64,000 nt of DNA from Brasilonema angustatum HA4187-MV1 (GCA_019359695.1 JAHHGV010000016.1:95219-159218), one strand, 5' to 3'; positions 54,211 through 62,680 are shown, counted from the first letter of the stretch. Notes: generated by a model from the letters alone, not told the origin. Made by a program: numbers and translations.

Positions 54211-54843
54211 TCAATCTGTTAATCTTTTGACCATTTGTGCATAAAGCAAGACTTGTTTTGGAGACCAAAAAAGCAATCTACCGAAATTTAAGGCAGCTGT
54301 TGTAAAACTTAGAGCTTCAAAATCCTGAATTTTGTTTTCAACTTGGTTTTCCAAATCTGCCAAGCTTGTATTCTCTGTGTTTTTCACCGTACCAGTATAA
54401 GCTTTCCACCCTTCATTTATAGCTTCTGCAACGACTGATGAGCAGTTTCTTTTTATCAAATGGTAGGATTTATTTTCCTTTATAAATTTTTGCCAGAATG
54501 TTTTAATCGGCTCCTGAGGAAGGTTTAATAATTCAACTGTGCAGTCTGCTTGTCTTTGAGAGTTAGGTTGACCTAAAATTAAACAATCTTCCTCATAACT
54601 AGTACTTTTAATATCAGCCAAATGCTGGAATAAGAGTTGATTAATGTTTTGATTTTTATGATTAATAATACTTTGAGTATTCTGCATTGATGACCTATTT
54701 ATAATTTCTTTGTTAGGCCAAAAGCTTATATAAGTATCTATACCTACCTGCATTGAAGCGTGACCTAAGAACTCCTTGGGAAACCAAATGTAGACAGTGA
54801 TAATATCTCTCATGGAAACACTCATGCTTAATTGCTCGTCCAA
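54211..54843 (-). CDS. Possible permuted papain-fold (NlpC/P60-like) protein
   Basis: A 210-residue soluble protein that I cannot place with certainty. The beginning VYIWFPKEFLGHASMQVG with ISFWP, and the later KSYHLIKRNCSSVVAEAI, put a His first and a Cys later. This is the order seen in circularly permuted papain-like proteins such as the LRAT, PPPDE and YiiX groups. Candidate catalytic residues are the His of GHASM and the Cys of RNCSS. AT-rich codon use stands out from the flanking genes. Possible roles include peptidase, acyltransferase or secreted effector; none is proven. Confidence 0.5.
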   Translation of the reverse strand: MDEQLSMSVSMRDIITVYIWFPKEFLGHASMQVGIDTYISFWPNKEIINRSSMQNTQSIINHKNQNINQLLFQHLADIKSTSYEEDCLILGQPNSQRQADCTVELLNLPQEPIKTFWQKFIKENKSYHLIKRNCSSVVAEAINEGWKAYTGTVKNTENTSLADLENQVENKIQDFEALSFTTAALNFGRLLFWSPKQVLLYAQMVKRLTD

Positions 54844-54922
54844 CGCCGCTTATTTTCGAGTATTACTACTCATTTTAAGCAAACAAGCCACACCTATGCC
54901 AAAATATTGAAGTTCTTTGTTT

Positions 54923-55957
54923 ATGAGTATTTCACCGTCAATTGAACAATATAACCGAGCGAAAGTTTGGTCGCTACTCAAAAATCTGGTTGCACTTACC
55001 TATGTTTTTGCGGCATATATTTTTGGTATCGCATTACTATTCGTTCAGCCTTGGTGGGGCAATTTACTAGGTGTGCTCTTGACTGCACACTCTTTGCTCA
55101 TTGCCTCGGTATTTATTCATGAATTTATTCACAGTAGTGTCTTCAAGTCGCGATCGCTCAATGTTTTCTGGGGGCGAGTGATGATGCACTTGAATGGGGC
55201 TTGCTATGCAACTTGGTCACAAATTTACGAACACCATATCAACCATCACGTTCAGATCACAGACTTCATTCCATTCGACTATGCAAGCGTAAAAAACTGG
55301 TCGCCTTGGTTGAGAAAGACTATTCAAACACTAGAGTGGCTATATATTCCTGCATTTGAATACCTGATTCGTCTCGATGTAATCACCTCACCGTTCACAA
55401 ATCCCAAGAACCGTCATTTGCGCGTCCGAACGCTATTCATCTTTACCTATCGCGCTGCGTTATTTGTTCTACTTGCCTTAGTTTCATTGAAAGCCTTTTT
55501 GCTCTATACCCTGGCTTATTTCTGTTTTGTTTCGATGATGCGCCTGGTTGACACATTTCATCACACTTTTGAGTATACGGTTCAAGGACAAACCCCTGTA
55601 AAGCGCGACCGCATTTACGAACAGAAGAATACTTTTTCCAATGTTGTTTCTGTTCGCTATCCTTGGCTGAATTTGTTTTACTTGAACTTTGGCTATCATA
55701 ATGCCCATCATTACAATATGCGATGCCCCTGGCATGAATTGCCCCAGTTGCACAACAGTGTTTTTGGCGAAGCTTCTGGAAATTATGGTGAAGCGGCTGG
55801 TAATTTCATTTCATTTTGGCAAATGTTTGCAACCTATCATAAGTTTAGAGCCGCTCGTGTAGGCCCAAACCAGGGAGAAGTTTATACCAGGGATGGCGGA
55901 TTCTCAATGGAGAACTTTATGGGTGCATTAGGTGTCTCTTTTCTAACACCTCCTTGA
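54923..55957 (+). CDS. Fatty acid desaturase family protein
   Basis: Membrane-bound di-iron desaturase or hydroxylase of 344 residues from the ATG at 54923 (the frame extends two codons to a TTG). The histidine boxes are HEFIHSS (HX3H), EHHINHH (HXXHH-like) and YHNAHHYN (third box), with four main hydrophobic segments. Spacing fits the family that includes acyl-lipid desaturases, carotenoid ketolases/hydroxylases and sphingolipid-type enzymes. The substrate cannot be assigned. It is divergent from the papain-like gene with a short shared upstream region. Confidence 0.87.
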   Translation: MSISPSIEQYNRAKVWSLLKNLVALTYVFAAYIFGIALLFVQPWWGNLLGVLLTAHSLLIASVFIHEFIHSSVFKSRSLNVFWGRVMMHLNGACYATWSQIYEHHINHHVQITDFIPFDYASVKNWSPWLRKTIQTLEWLYIPAFEYLIRLDVITSPFTNPKNRHLRVRTLFIFTYRAALFVLLALVSLKAFLLYTLAYFCFVSMMRLVDTFHHTFEYTVQGQTPVKRDRIYEQKNTFSNVVSVRYPWLNLFYLNFGYHNAHHYNMRCPWHELPQLHNSVFGEASGNYGEAAGNFISFWQMFATYHKFRAARVGPNQGEVYTRDGGFSMENFMGALGVSFLTPP

Positions 55958-56107
55958 GTCTTACTGAGTTGCTCATAACCCCAAAATGGGGAAATAAATC
56001 CTGAAAAATTTCAAATTGCAATCGGGTATCGTTATCGTCTCTAGTATTTTGATTAAAAATACTACCGTTCTTCCTTTTAGATTGCAGTTTGACCGTAACG
56101 ACTAGGA

Positions 56108-56203
56108 GAGCAATTCAGTGAAAAATTAGGCGGAAACAAAAAATTCAAATGTCCTAATTGCGCTCATGAAATAGCAAGAGATTGGATACGACTAAATTTC
56201 TAG
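56108..56203 (+). pseudogene. TnpB (IS200/IS605 OrfB) C-terminal remnant
   Basis: A frame without a start reads EKLGGNKKFKCPNCAHEIAR then DWIRLNF and a TAG at 56201-56203. KCPNC...HEIARD is the distinctive zinc-ribbon end of TnpB in cyanobacterial IS605-type elements. Only about 30 codons remain, overlapping the 3' end of the ltrA-like gene on the other strand. Confidence 0.5.
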
Positions 56204-57424
56204 CTCAACTAAGCGTGTTGTAGGACGACTTTGAGACATATCTTGCACAACTTGTACAGCACAGACTAAAGCGACAAGCCCAATGACTGCAACAGGGAAC
56301 AAACCTTTGCCAAAAATGGCAATCAAAAGCAAAACAACTGCTGCCCCAACTCTGTACTTGGTGCGGATTTTACAATAGAGGATAACCCCCAGGCGGTGGA
56401 GAATACCTAAAGCAAAGTAACAGACTGCAACAGAGCCACAAAGCAGCCATCGAACAGAATCAGGAAGTGCTAGCATTGGCTTGCTGATTAACACAAGTTG
56501 TACAGCGACTCCAGAAGCAGCAATACCAGCAACAAGAGGAAGATGGGTGAAAAGCCAGATACCCATAATCATGGCTCTTCCCTCAGTCCGCGCCCTGTTA
56601 ATTGGTGTACCACCGAGGTTATCAAAATAAACCCACCATAGGCTTAAAGCAATACCTAAAGCGAACACAGCAGAAATCACTGTTAAAAGATCCCATTTCT
56701 GTTGAGAAACACCATCCACAACTGCGATAATTGCTTCACCCAACACAATAATGGTGAATAGCCCAAAGCGCTCAGGTAAGTGGGAGGGATGGGGAGGTAA
56801 CTCGATCTGTTGTTTGCGTTTTATCAAGGGTGTCGCAAACTCAATGATCAGTCCTAGTGTCCAAAAGACGAAACGCCAGGGAATGGATACAAATGCAGAC
56901 ACTAACCAGAAAAGAGCGCCTATTGAAAAACCTATGGCGTAACTATTTGTCAAGGGACGAGCTTGGGGAATATACTGTCCTGCACGGATATACTCAATCA
57001 CAAGCACAATACGACCAACAACGTATGCAAGAGCAAAACCAGCGGAACTTTCGCCCAAGCCGTTGTGTATATTAACAGCCATTGCAGCCGCTGTGAGCAT
57101 ATGTAAACTGGTGAACAAGCGCCGTCCTATGTCATCACTATCAAAGCGGTTAGCATAAAATGTGGTACCAATCCAAGACCACCAAATAGGTATAAAAAGA
57201 GCTATAAAACCCAACACTCCCGATAGTGAAACATGATCGTGAAGATAGTGGGCGACTTGAGAGACAGCAACCACAAACACCAAATCATAAAAAAGTTCCA
57301 GCCAAGTAGCGCGTCTTTCTCCTTCTGTGTCTTCACTAATACGTAATCGTGGTGGTTTTATCAAACTTCGCATAAACAGTTCAAAATAAGCCCAAGGATA
57401 ATGAGAAGCCCTTGGAAAAATCAC
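56192..57424 (-). CDS. Low temperature requirement protein A (LtrA) family membrane protein
   Basis: A 410-residue integral membrane protein with about ten hydrophobic segments. The family signature WLELFYDLVFVVAVSQVAH is close to the N-terminus (about 41-59), followed by FANRFDSDD-like loops (YANRFDSDDIGRRL), ERFGLFTIIVLGEA and WWVYFD. LtrA was named from a Listeria mutant unable to grow in the cold; its transport or enzymatic role is not known. The first 17 residues may be untranslated, as Met18 (57373) is an alternative start. The stop region overlaps a TnpB remnant on the opposite strand. Confidence 0.9.
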   Translation of the reverse strand: MIFPRASHYPWAYFELFMRSLIKPPRLRISEDTEGERRATWLELFYDLVFVVAVSQVAHYLHDHVSLSGVLGFIALFIPIWWSWIGTTFYANRFDSDDIGRRLFTSLHMLTAAAMAVNIHNGLGESSAGFALAYVVGRIVLVIEYIRAGQYIPQARPLTNSYAIGFSIGALFWLVSAFVSIPWRFVFWTLGLIIEFATPLIKRKQQIELPPHPSHLPERFGLFTIIVLGEAIIAVVDGVSQQKWDLLTVISAVFALGIALSLWWVYFDNLGGTPINRARTEGRAMIMGIWLFTHLPLVAGIAASGVAVQLVLISKPMLALPDSVRWLLCGSVAVCYFALGILHRLGVILYCKIRTKYRVGAAVVLLLIAIFGKGLFPVAVIGLVALVCAVQVVQDMSQSRPTTRLVELEI

Positions 57425-57540
57425 AGCATTTCCGGATTCTAGCAGCTTAAGAAAATATTTTTGAGGGGCGATTTTTCGGTTACCACAGCCTATTCTTTAG
57501 ACTAGTGGTGGCAGATTTTTCACTTGTTTGATTAACTAGA

Positions 57541-57665
57541 TATAGCAGTCCTAAATGAGATTGTAAATTGTCCCATGAGGGCAGGGAACAGGGAATAGGG
57601 AACGCTTAATAGGGAACGCTTAACAGGGAACAGGAATTGTTTATAAATGATTTAGGATTGCTATA
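57541..57665. mobile_element. TATAGC-family MITE, copy 5, overlapping a gene end
   Basis: Begins TATAGCAGTCCTAAATGAGA and ends AATGATTTAGGATTGCTATA at 57665. The core carries GGGAACGCTTAATAGGGAAC in tandem. It is the reverse complement of the copy at 32669-32780 along nearly its whole length. Its last bases contain the TAG stop codon of the following minus-strand gene. Confidence 0.87.
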
Positions 57666-60240
57666 CAATCATTGCCCACATACTCGCTGCTAAGCCAATA
57701 GCAGCTAAATGTTGCCAAAAAAGCGATCGCATGGGCTGATGAGCAATTTTTTGTGTCAACACCACCGTCAACAAAAGTGAAAAAATGAGGGTGGTTCCTT
57801 GCAAAAAGGCAATCACCGCTGGATGAGCCAGCAATATAGGTAATTGTTCTCCATTCAAACCGAAAGTGGCAAAACTTACAGGGAGAATACGCCCTCCTTC
57901 GCTTAAACCTAAATGCAGATAATGAGCTAAGTTTCCCCCTAGTACGAGTGGCAAGTAGCCATAAGCGAGTTCTACAAAACGTCGCGGCTTGGGATTTTGG
58001 TGAGTCAATTTTAGCTCTTTGTTACTTATATACAAGACTTGCATAACTCCATATGCTAAAAAAGGAACAGCCACCGGGATAATTAGAGCTAGCAACGATA
58101 ATCCCAAATGAGGTAAAAACTGGGTTAAATCCAGATGTAACCCGAGCCAAGATTGCAATTGGGGTAAGTGATGCAGGAATACTCCCCCCAATAGTAAAAA
58201 CAACAATGCAACTTCGTAACTGTGTGGTACATGAGTTGTCCACAATTCAATCCCCGGGGGACGTAAATTGAACTCAACAGAACGATGGGGACATGCCTTA
58301 AGACAAGTCATACACAGCACACAATCTCGATTATCTTCCAACTGTGCTGGGTGAGAGTACAACGGACACCCTCCAGTTTCCATCCCCTCTCCCTTCTGGG
58401 GTCCACCCTTGTAACATTGATACGTGGTACAAGTGGCAGAACAGATGCCTTGCTGTGCCCGGAGTTCCGTCATAGAGAGTTTAGCAAATAAACCATTCAT
58501 TCCACCGATGGGACACAAATACCGACACCAAAATCGCCGCTCAAAAATGGCAGAGAATATCATTGCTCCTGCTGTAATTAAAAGCAGCAAACAACCAGAA
58601 AGATATGCTGTATTTTCTAAATTCCAGAGTTCTTCCCATAGGAAAATGAGAGTAAATAGTCCAAAAAGAAACCATCCGCCCCATTTTTCAGCTTGATGTC
58701 TGGGCCAGCGTTTAAGTTTTCCAGGAAAGAACTTTTGGGAAAGCTTTTGTGTAACTTCCCCGTAAATCATAAAGGGACAAACTGAACACCAAACGCGACC
58801 TAAAAAGGGAAACGCTAGTAGGAAGAAAGGCCACCACCAAGCCCAAAATAGATTGAGAGCGAAATTGCGATCGCGCGTTTGTGGACCAACAAATAAAACT
58901 CCTACAATGAAGGCAAATGCTGTTAAAGTAAAACCATAGTTAATACGATCAGGCCACCAAGAACTACGAAGAAACTTTCGTAAACCAGGATAAGCATTCA
59001 ACAGATTCACCCGGAATTGCTTTTTCTTCGTATCGACAGACCAAAAAATTTCTTCTGTGAGTTCTTTTGCCTCCCCAGCTTGGACGATCGCTCGTTCTAC
59101 TAGATCTTGCAGTTCTTTCAAATTGCCAGGGAAATCATAGGACTGCAAACGGCGCAAAGCTTCTGAGGTGACTTTCGGTCGCGCAATACCTCTAGCGCGA
59201 GTGTAAAGACTGATGTAGTACTCCACCTGTGCTTTGATATCAGCTTTGCGTACCCGCAGCGGTGGTACCTTGATAATATGACCAATACAGCGTTCAATCG
59301 TTGGCTGAGTTTTTTCCGCAACTATCAAAATGCGAGCTTTACTGACGCGAGGTTCAGGGGTTGGTTCTCCCGAACGGCTGACAGGGGTGTATTTGCCCGT
59401 TGTTAGCAAACTTGCTAACGCTGGTAATAACTCTGGCGGTGTTTCTTGAATGTTGTTCAGAACTAAACTGCCTTCCCCAAGCCATTCCAGCAGTCCTGGT
59501 TTACCTCTAGCACGACCAAACAAATCAGCACCGCTTGTCTGGAGAATACCACAGTTAAGTTTAATAATCGGTTCTCGCCGCTGTTTGGAGCCAAAGTGAA
59601 TCAAAGCAGCTATAATATCTTTTCCTAATCCTGGTTCCCCGAAAATTAATACTGACTTCCGGTCATCAGCAGCTTTTGCAATTTCCTGTCTCAAACGTAC
59701 AGCATAACGACTTGTCCCCACAATTCCCCGTGTTGCCTTTGTGACTAAATAAGGTCGTAAAGCTACAGAACGTTCTTGTTCGTAAGTGAGTGCAGATGTG
59801 AGTTGAGCCAATTCCTGTGCCATCTGGCGAGAAACAGCCTGAGCAATTTCCGGGTATTGGCTAAGTAATTCCCGAAACTTAGCCGCAGGCACAACCCATA
59901 AGTGGCATTCTGTGACTGTTGTAATTGTACGCTGAGCCAATTCATCTAACATGAGTTCTTGCAGATGAATGATTGAGCCGGGGAGGAAACCAATAGCTAA
60001 AGCTGGGTTCGTTTTATTGCTGCTATCGCTTTCGAGCTGACCTTCAAGGAGAATGTATAATCCTTCTGGAGGAGTCCCTTCAGTGACTAGAGGGTGGTTT
60101 GGTGGGATGACTTGTTGTTCAATAACTTGGGCGATAGCCCAAAGGGCTGACGCTTCGCGTATCGCATTCAAAGGTTCAGGCGATAAGATTCCTAGAGCCG
60201 TGCGTTCTTGTAACCATATCACGATTTCTTCTGGTGTCAT
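57661..60240 (-). CDS. cNMP-binding/AAA+ (sigma54-activator-like)/membrane polyferredoxin fusion
   Basis: An 859-residue protein of unusual plan. Residues 30-145 form a cyclic-nucleotide-binding-type domain (LVTEGTPPEGLYILLEGQLE). Residues 170-395 form an AAA+ domain like those of sigma54 activators: Walker A GEPGLGKD (201-208), ADLFGRARGKPG where GAFTGA would be, SLVLNNI (258-264) where Walker B usually has DE, and the sensor region SYDFPGNLKEL. From 430 on it is a NosR/NapH-like membrane electron-transfer module: CSVCP (485-489), CRYLCP (572-577), two further Cys groups (600-609, 625) and CVLCMTCLKACP (640-651), with about eight helices. No DNA-binding domain is present. Role unknown; redox signalling is inferred. 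Confidence 0.88.
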   Translation of the reverse strand: MTPEEIVIWLQERTALGILSPEPLNAIREASALWAIAQVIEQQVIPPNHPLVTEGTPPEGLYILLEGQLESDSSNKTNPALAIGFLPGSIIHLQELMLDELAQRTITTVTECHLWVVPAAKFRELLSQYPEIAQAVSRQMAQELAQLTSALTYEQERSVALRPYLVTKATRGIVGTSRYAVRLRQEIAKAADDRKSVLIFGEPGLGKDIIAALIHFGSKQRREPIIKLNCGILQTSGADLFGRARGKPGLLEWLGEGSLVLNNIQETPPELLPALASLLTTGKYTPVSRSGEPTPEPRVSKARILIVAEKTQPTIERCIGHIIKVPPLRVRKADIKAQVEYYISLYTRARGIARPKVTSEALRRLQSYDFPGNLKELQDLVERAIVQAGEAKELTEEIFWSVDTKKKQFRVNLLNAYPGLRKFLRSSWWPDRINYGFTLTAFAFIVGVLFVGPQTRDRNFALNLFWAWWWPFFLLAFPFLGRVWCSVCPFMIYGEVTQKLSQKFFPGKLKRWPRHQAEKWGGWFLFGLFTLIFLWEELWNLENTAYLSGCLLLLITAGAMIFSAIFERRFWCRYLCPIGGMNGLFAKLSMTELRAQQGICSATCTTYQCYKGGPQKGEGMETGGCPLYSHPAQLEDNRDCVLCMTCLKACPHRSVEFNLRPPGIELWTTHVPHSYEVALLFLLLGGVFLHHLPQLQSWLGLHLDLTQFLPHLGLSLLALIIPVAVPFLAYGVMQVLYISNKELKLTHQNPKPRRFVELAYGYLPLVLGGNLAHYLHLGLSEGGRILPVSFATFGLNGEQLPILLAHPAVIAFLQGTTLIFSLLLTVVLTQKIAHQPMRSLFWQHLAAIGLAASMWAMIV

Positions 60241-60340
60241 GGTGGTCTCTCCTACTCAGCACTGCTGTATAGAAGAAATTATCGCGCTTATTGTTACCTG
60301 TTTTAAAAGTGCATGGAACGTAGAAATTTGTAACTTATTT

Positions 60341-60598
60341 TTAATACCCTTGTTCCAATGCTTTATCTAGGCTGTCAATCTGTTGGGCGATTTTGTCATG
60401 TTCTGTCTGAGCTTCCTCAATTTGTTTATCTAACCTGAAAAGGATTGCGGCGTCTGTCTCAATGATTCTTGCTGTTCGCAGGCATACTATCTTCTCATTT
60501 AGCAAAATCATACAATTTTTGCAGTTCGTCACGTCGGCGCTGTGGATTTTGCCTATAAGCCATCTATCAGTTCCTTCATTTTCAACTAGTACTCTCAT
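60341..60598 (-). CDS. Small helical protein downstream of the Rpn fragment
   Basis: From the ATG at 60598 the product has 85 residues: a small beta-rich start (RVLVENEGTDRWLIGKIHSA), NCKNCMILLNEKIVC with three cysteines, and a coiled-coil-like C-terminal helix (LDKQIEEAQTEHDKIAQQID). I do not recognise it. Its ATG overlaps the end of the Rpn fragment frame by 17 bases, suggesting translational coupling. The frame remains open upstream to 60637. Confidence 0.45.
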   Translation of the reverse strand: MRVLVENEGTDRWLIGKIHSADVTNCKNCMILLNEKIVCLRTARIIETDAAILFRLDKQIEEAQTEHDKIAQQIDSLDKALEQGY

Positions 60599-60809
60599 TG
60601 GAAGATTGCTGTTGTGCTGCTTGCAGCACTTCGTCAACGCTCAACTCTAACTCTCGTGCAACTTGTTCCACAGTGAATCCCACTCTTAACAACAGAGGTA
60701 CTGTTCTAAACCTTTCCTGACGAGCACCTTCTTGCCTTCCTTCTTGCTTACCTTCCTCAAAAGCTTCTTGATAAAATCTTGTCTGCTTTAATTCATTCAA
60801 GCTAAACAT
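60582..60809 (-). pseudogene. C-terminal fragment of an Rpn-family nuclease (duplicated)
   Basis: 75 codons from an ATG at 60809 (AGGAGA upstream) read FSLNELKQTRFYQEAFEEGK and VGFTVEQVARELELSVDEV, very close to the C-terminus of the intact neighbour at 60969-61796. The nuclease domain is missing. Upstream of the ATG the open frame continues into a repeat element. It is probably a duplicated and truncated copy, although the short product could still be made. Confidence 0.7.
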
Positions 60810-60824
60810 AGCCACTATCTCCTG

Positions 60825-60966
60825 TTGATATGATGTCCGGTAAATTACTTGTAATATGTCATTGCGAACGCAACGAAGTGGAGTGAAGCAATCACAGGGG
60901 TTTGAGATTGCCACGCTACGCTACCGCTCCGCTCGCAATGACAAGTGATTATCCGGACTTGATATG
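60825..60966. mobile_element. Repeat element with TGTCATTGCG inverted repeats
   Basis: TGTCATTGCG (60857-60866) and CGCAATGACA (60934-60943) are exact inverted repeats. Imperfect outer arms extend the symmetry: TATGATGTCCGGTAAATTAC on the left, and CACTTG/TTATCCGGACTTGATAT on the right in reverse. It lies between the intact Rpn gene and the Rpn fragment. Confidence 0.7.
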
Positions 60967-60968
60967 AT

Positions 60969-61796
60969 TCATTGATTGAAAGATTGCTGTTGTGCTGCTT
61001 GTCGCACTTCCTGTACGCTCAAGCCTAATGCCTGTGCTATCTGTTCTACACTCAACCCTAATGCCAACAAACGGGGTACTGCTTCTACTTGAGCTTCCAA
61101 ACGTCCCTCTTGCTTACCTTCTTCTACGCCTTCTTGCTTACCTTCCTCAAATGCTTCCTGATAAAATCTTGTCTGCTTTAATTCACTCAATCCAAACATA
61201 GCCTCTATCTCCTCTCGACTCATTGTCGGAAACTTGTAAATTAAAATCGTCTCTATCAATTGTAGTAATTGCCGCTGTTGCTGTTGTGAACTTATCTCCT
61301 GTTGAGTTCTATCTATCAACTCTCTTGCTTTTTCAATTGCTGTATCTTCATTCTCAATCACTAACTTGACAGTTGCAATGGAAATGGGTAAGGATACAGC
61401 TTCACCTAATTCATCAAGGTAGATAGGGCTAACACGCTGACTCGTAAAGAATTCACGATAATGTTTTCTATCTGCTGTATCTATACTTCTGGTAGGATAT
61501 ATCACCGCAGCACGCCAGTCATTTTGTGGTTGATTTTGCCGCAGGTACAAAAAGATTTCTGCAAACAGTCGCGCGTAAATTTCTGAATCTCCTTGAAATT
61601 GGACTTCCACGAAATAAATTGGGTTCACACTTTCCTTTGCAGGAAGAAATACACCATCAATCCTAAAGGCTGTTTGCTTAACTTCCACTGATGAAAATTG
61701 ATAAGCGCGTGCTTCTTCTGGTGGTTCACCAATGAGTTCAAAGAAGATGCTGGGAAATTCTTGAAAGAGGCGATAGAAAATGCTGTCAGTTTTCAC
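60969..61796 (-). CDS. Rpn-family recombination-promoting nuclease/putative transposase (DUF2887)
   Basis: A 275-residue protein of the PD-(D/E)XK superfamily; members promote DNA recombination in E. coli and are abundant in cyanobacteria. The N-terminus is DSIFYRLFQEFPSIFFELIG, and the nuclease core has FRIDGVFLPA (Asp) and IYFVEVQFQGD (Glu-x-Gln, a variant of E-x-K). The C-terminal part has REEIEAMFGLSELKQTRFYQ, a Glu/Lys/Gly-rich linker (EEGKQEGVEEGKQEG) and a helix-turn-helix-like end (LGLSVEQIAQALGLSVQEV). A duplicated fragment of its C-terminus lies just downstream. Confidence 0.88.
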   Translation of the reverse strand: MKTDSIFYRLFQEFPSIFFELIGEPPEEARAYQFSSVEVKQTAFRIDGVFLPAKESVNPIYFVEVQFQGDSEIYARLFAEIFLYLRQNQPQNDWRAAVIYPTRSIDTADRKHYREFFTSQRVSPIYLDELGEAVSLPISIATVKLVIENEDTAIEKARELIDRTQQEISSQQQQRQLLQLIETILIYKFPTMSREEIEAMFGLSELKQTRFYQEAFEEGKQEGVEEGKQEGRLEAQVEAVPRLLALGLSVEQIAQALGLSVQEVRQAAQQQSFNQ

Positions 61797-61951
61797 GAAT
61801 TCAGTTTTTTAACATAGAGTATAGAATATCACTGTGATGCAGATTTTAGTATTTTTAAAAGCGATCGCGTAGCGGCTGCTTTCCAGCATCGCCTTCCTCA
61901 ATGGCACTACACTTACTAAGAGTAATATGCGTGTTGCATTCACGACTTACA

Positions 61952-62033
61952 CCTCACCCTGCCCTATCGGGCATCCCTCTCCTTGCTAAGGAGAGGGAAA
62001 GATTTTAGCGCAGCTAAAAGCGAGGGTGAGGTG
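61952..62033. repeat. Nested inverted-repeat element (cruciform)
   Basis: CACCTCACCCT (61952-61962) pairs with AGGGTGAGGTG (62023-62033). Inside lie CCCTCTCCTT/AAGGAGAGGG and TTTTAGC/GCTAAAA. This 82-bp structure has three stacked stems, a form seen in dispersed cyanobacterial repeats. No T tract follows. Confidence 0.78.
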
Positions 62034-62052
62034 AAAGCGATCCGGTATGTAG

Positions 62053-62454
62053 ACGGCGCGACGTGAAGTCCTCATTGCTCCTATCGTTCTGGAAGTAGCG
62101 CACATCATAGAGGCTACAGTAAATATTGAGTACCCAATTGAAGTCGATCAGTTTCTCAGAGGAGAGTTGGACTACTATATACAATCAAAACACAGTGTGC
62201 TGGTTGTGGAAGCAAAGCAGGCAGATTTAACACGGGGATTTACTCAATTAGCGGCTGAGTTGATTGCTCTCGATAGTTGGGTGGAGTCGGAAGATTTGAT
62301 TCTTTATGGTGCTGTGACAACAGGGGATATCTGGCAATTTGGGAGTTTTCATCGTTCCTCACGGGTAGTCACTCAGCATTTAATGCTGTATCGAGTTCCT
62401 ACGGATTTAGAAGTGTTGATGCAGATTTTGGTGGGGATTTTGATGGAGGGTTAG
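62053..62454 (+). pseudogene. 5'-truncated gene of unknown family
   Basis: An open frame from a TAG at 62050-62052 reads REVLIAPIVLEVAHIIEATV, EYPIEVDQFLRGELDYYIQS, SVLVVEAKQADLTRGFTQLA and so on to a stop at 62452-62454. The frame is clearly protein-like well before its first ATG (62167), which lies in the middle of the conserved part. VVEAKQ resembles the Glu-x-Lys of a PD-(D/E)XK nuclease. The 5' end seems lost beside the cruciform repeat. Confidence 0.6.
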
Positions 62455-62512
62455 GGGGGGTGATTCGCACTTCACTCTGATGTGTAATTTTTATCGACCC
62501 GCACCTGCTAAT

Positions 62513-62680
62513 GACCATCTCAAAAACTTGTGCCAGATTGAACATTCTCGCCACCGTAGCGTTTTCAATTTTTTGGTCAACTTGATTGCTGGTTTAGCCG
62601 CCTATACCTATCTTCCTCAAAAACCATCCCTCGATATTTATCCAAAAAACTTACCTGCTTTACCTCCTGCCATTTTTTAG
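62513..62680 (+). pseudogene. IS982-type transposase C-terminal remnant
   Basis: The frame reads [20 protein letters not shown], then [20 protein letters not shown], and ends at 62680. The QIEHSRHRS...FLVNL..GLAAY...KPSL pattern is the usual end of IS982 family DDE transposases. Only about 55 codons remain. Its last bases overlap the end of the CHASE2 gene on the other strand. Confidence 0.65.

Noticed and set aside
57661..60240. Annotation as a sigma54-dependent transcription activator
   Set aside because: GAFTGA is missing, the Walker B acids are Asn, there is no HTH, and most of the protein is a membrane iron-sulfur module.
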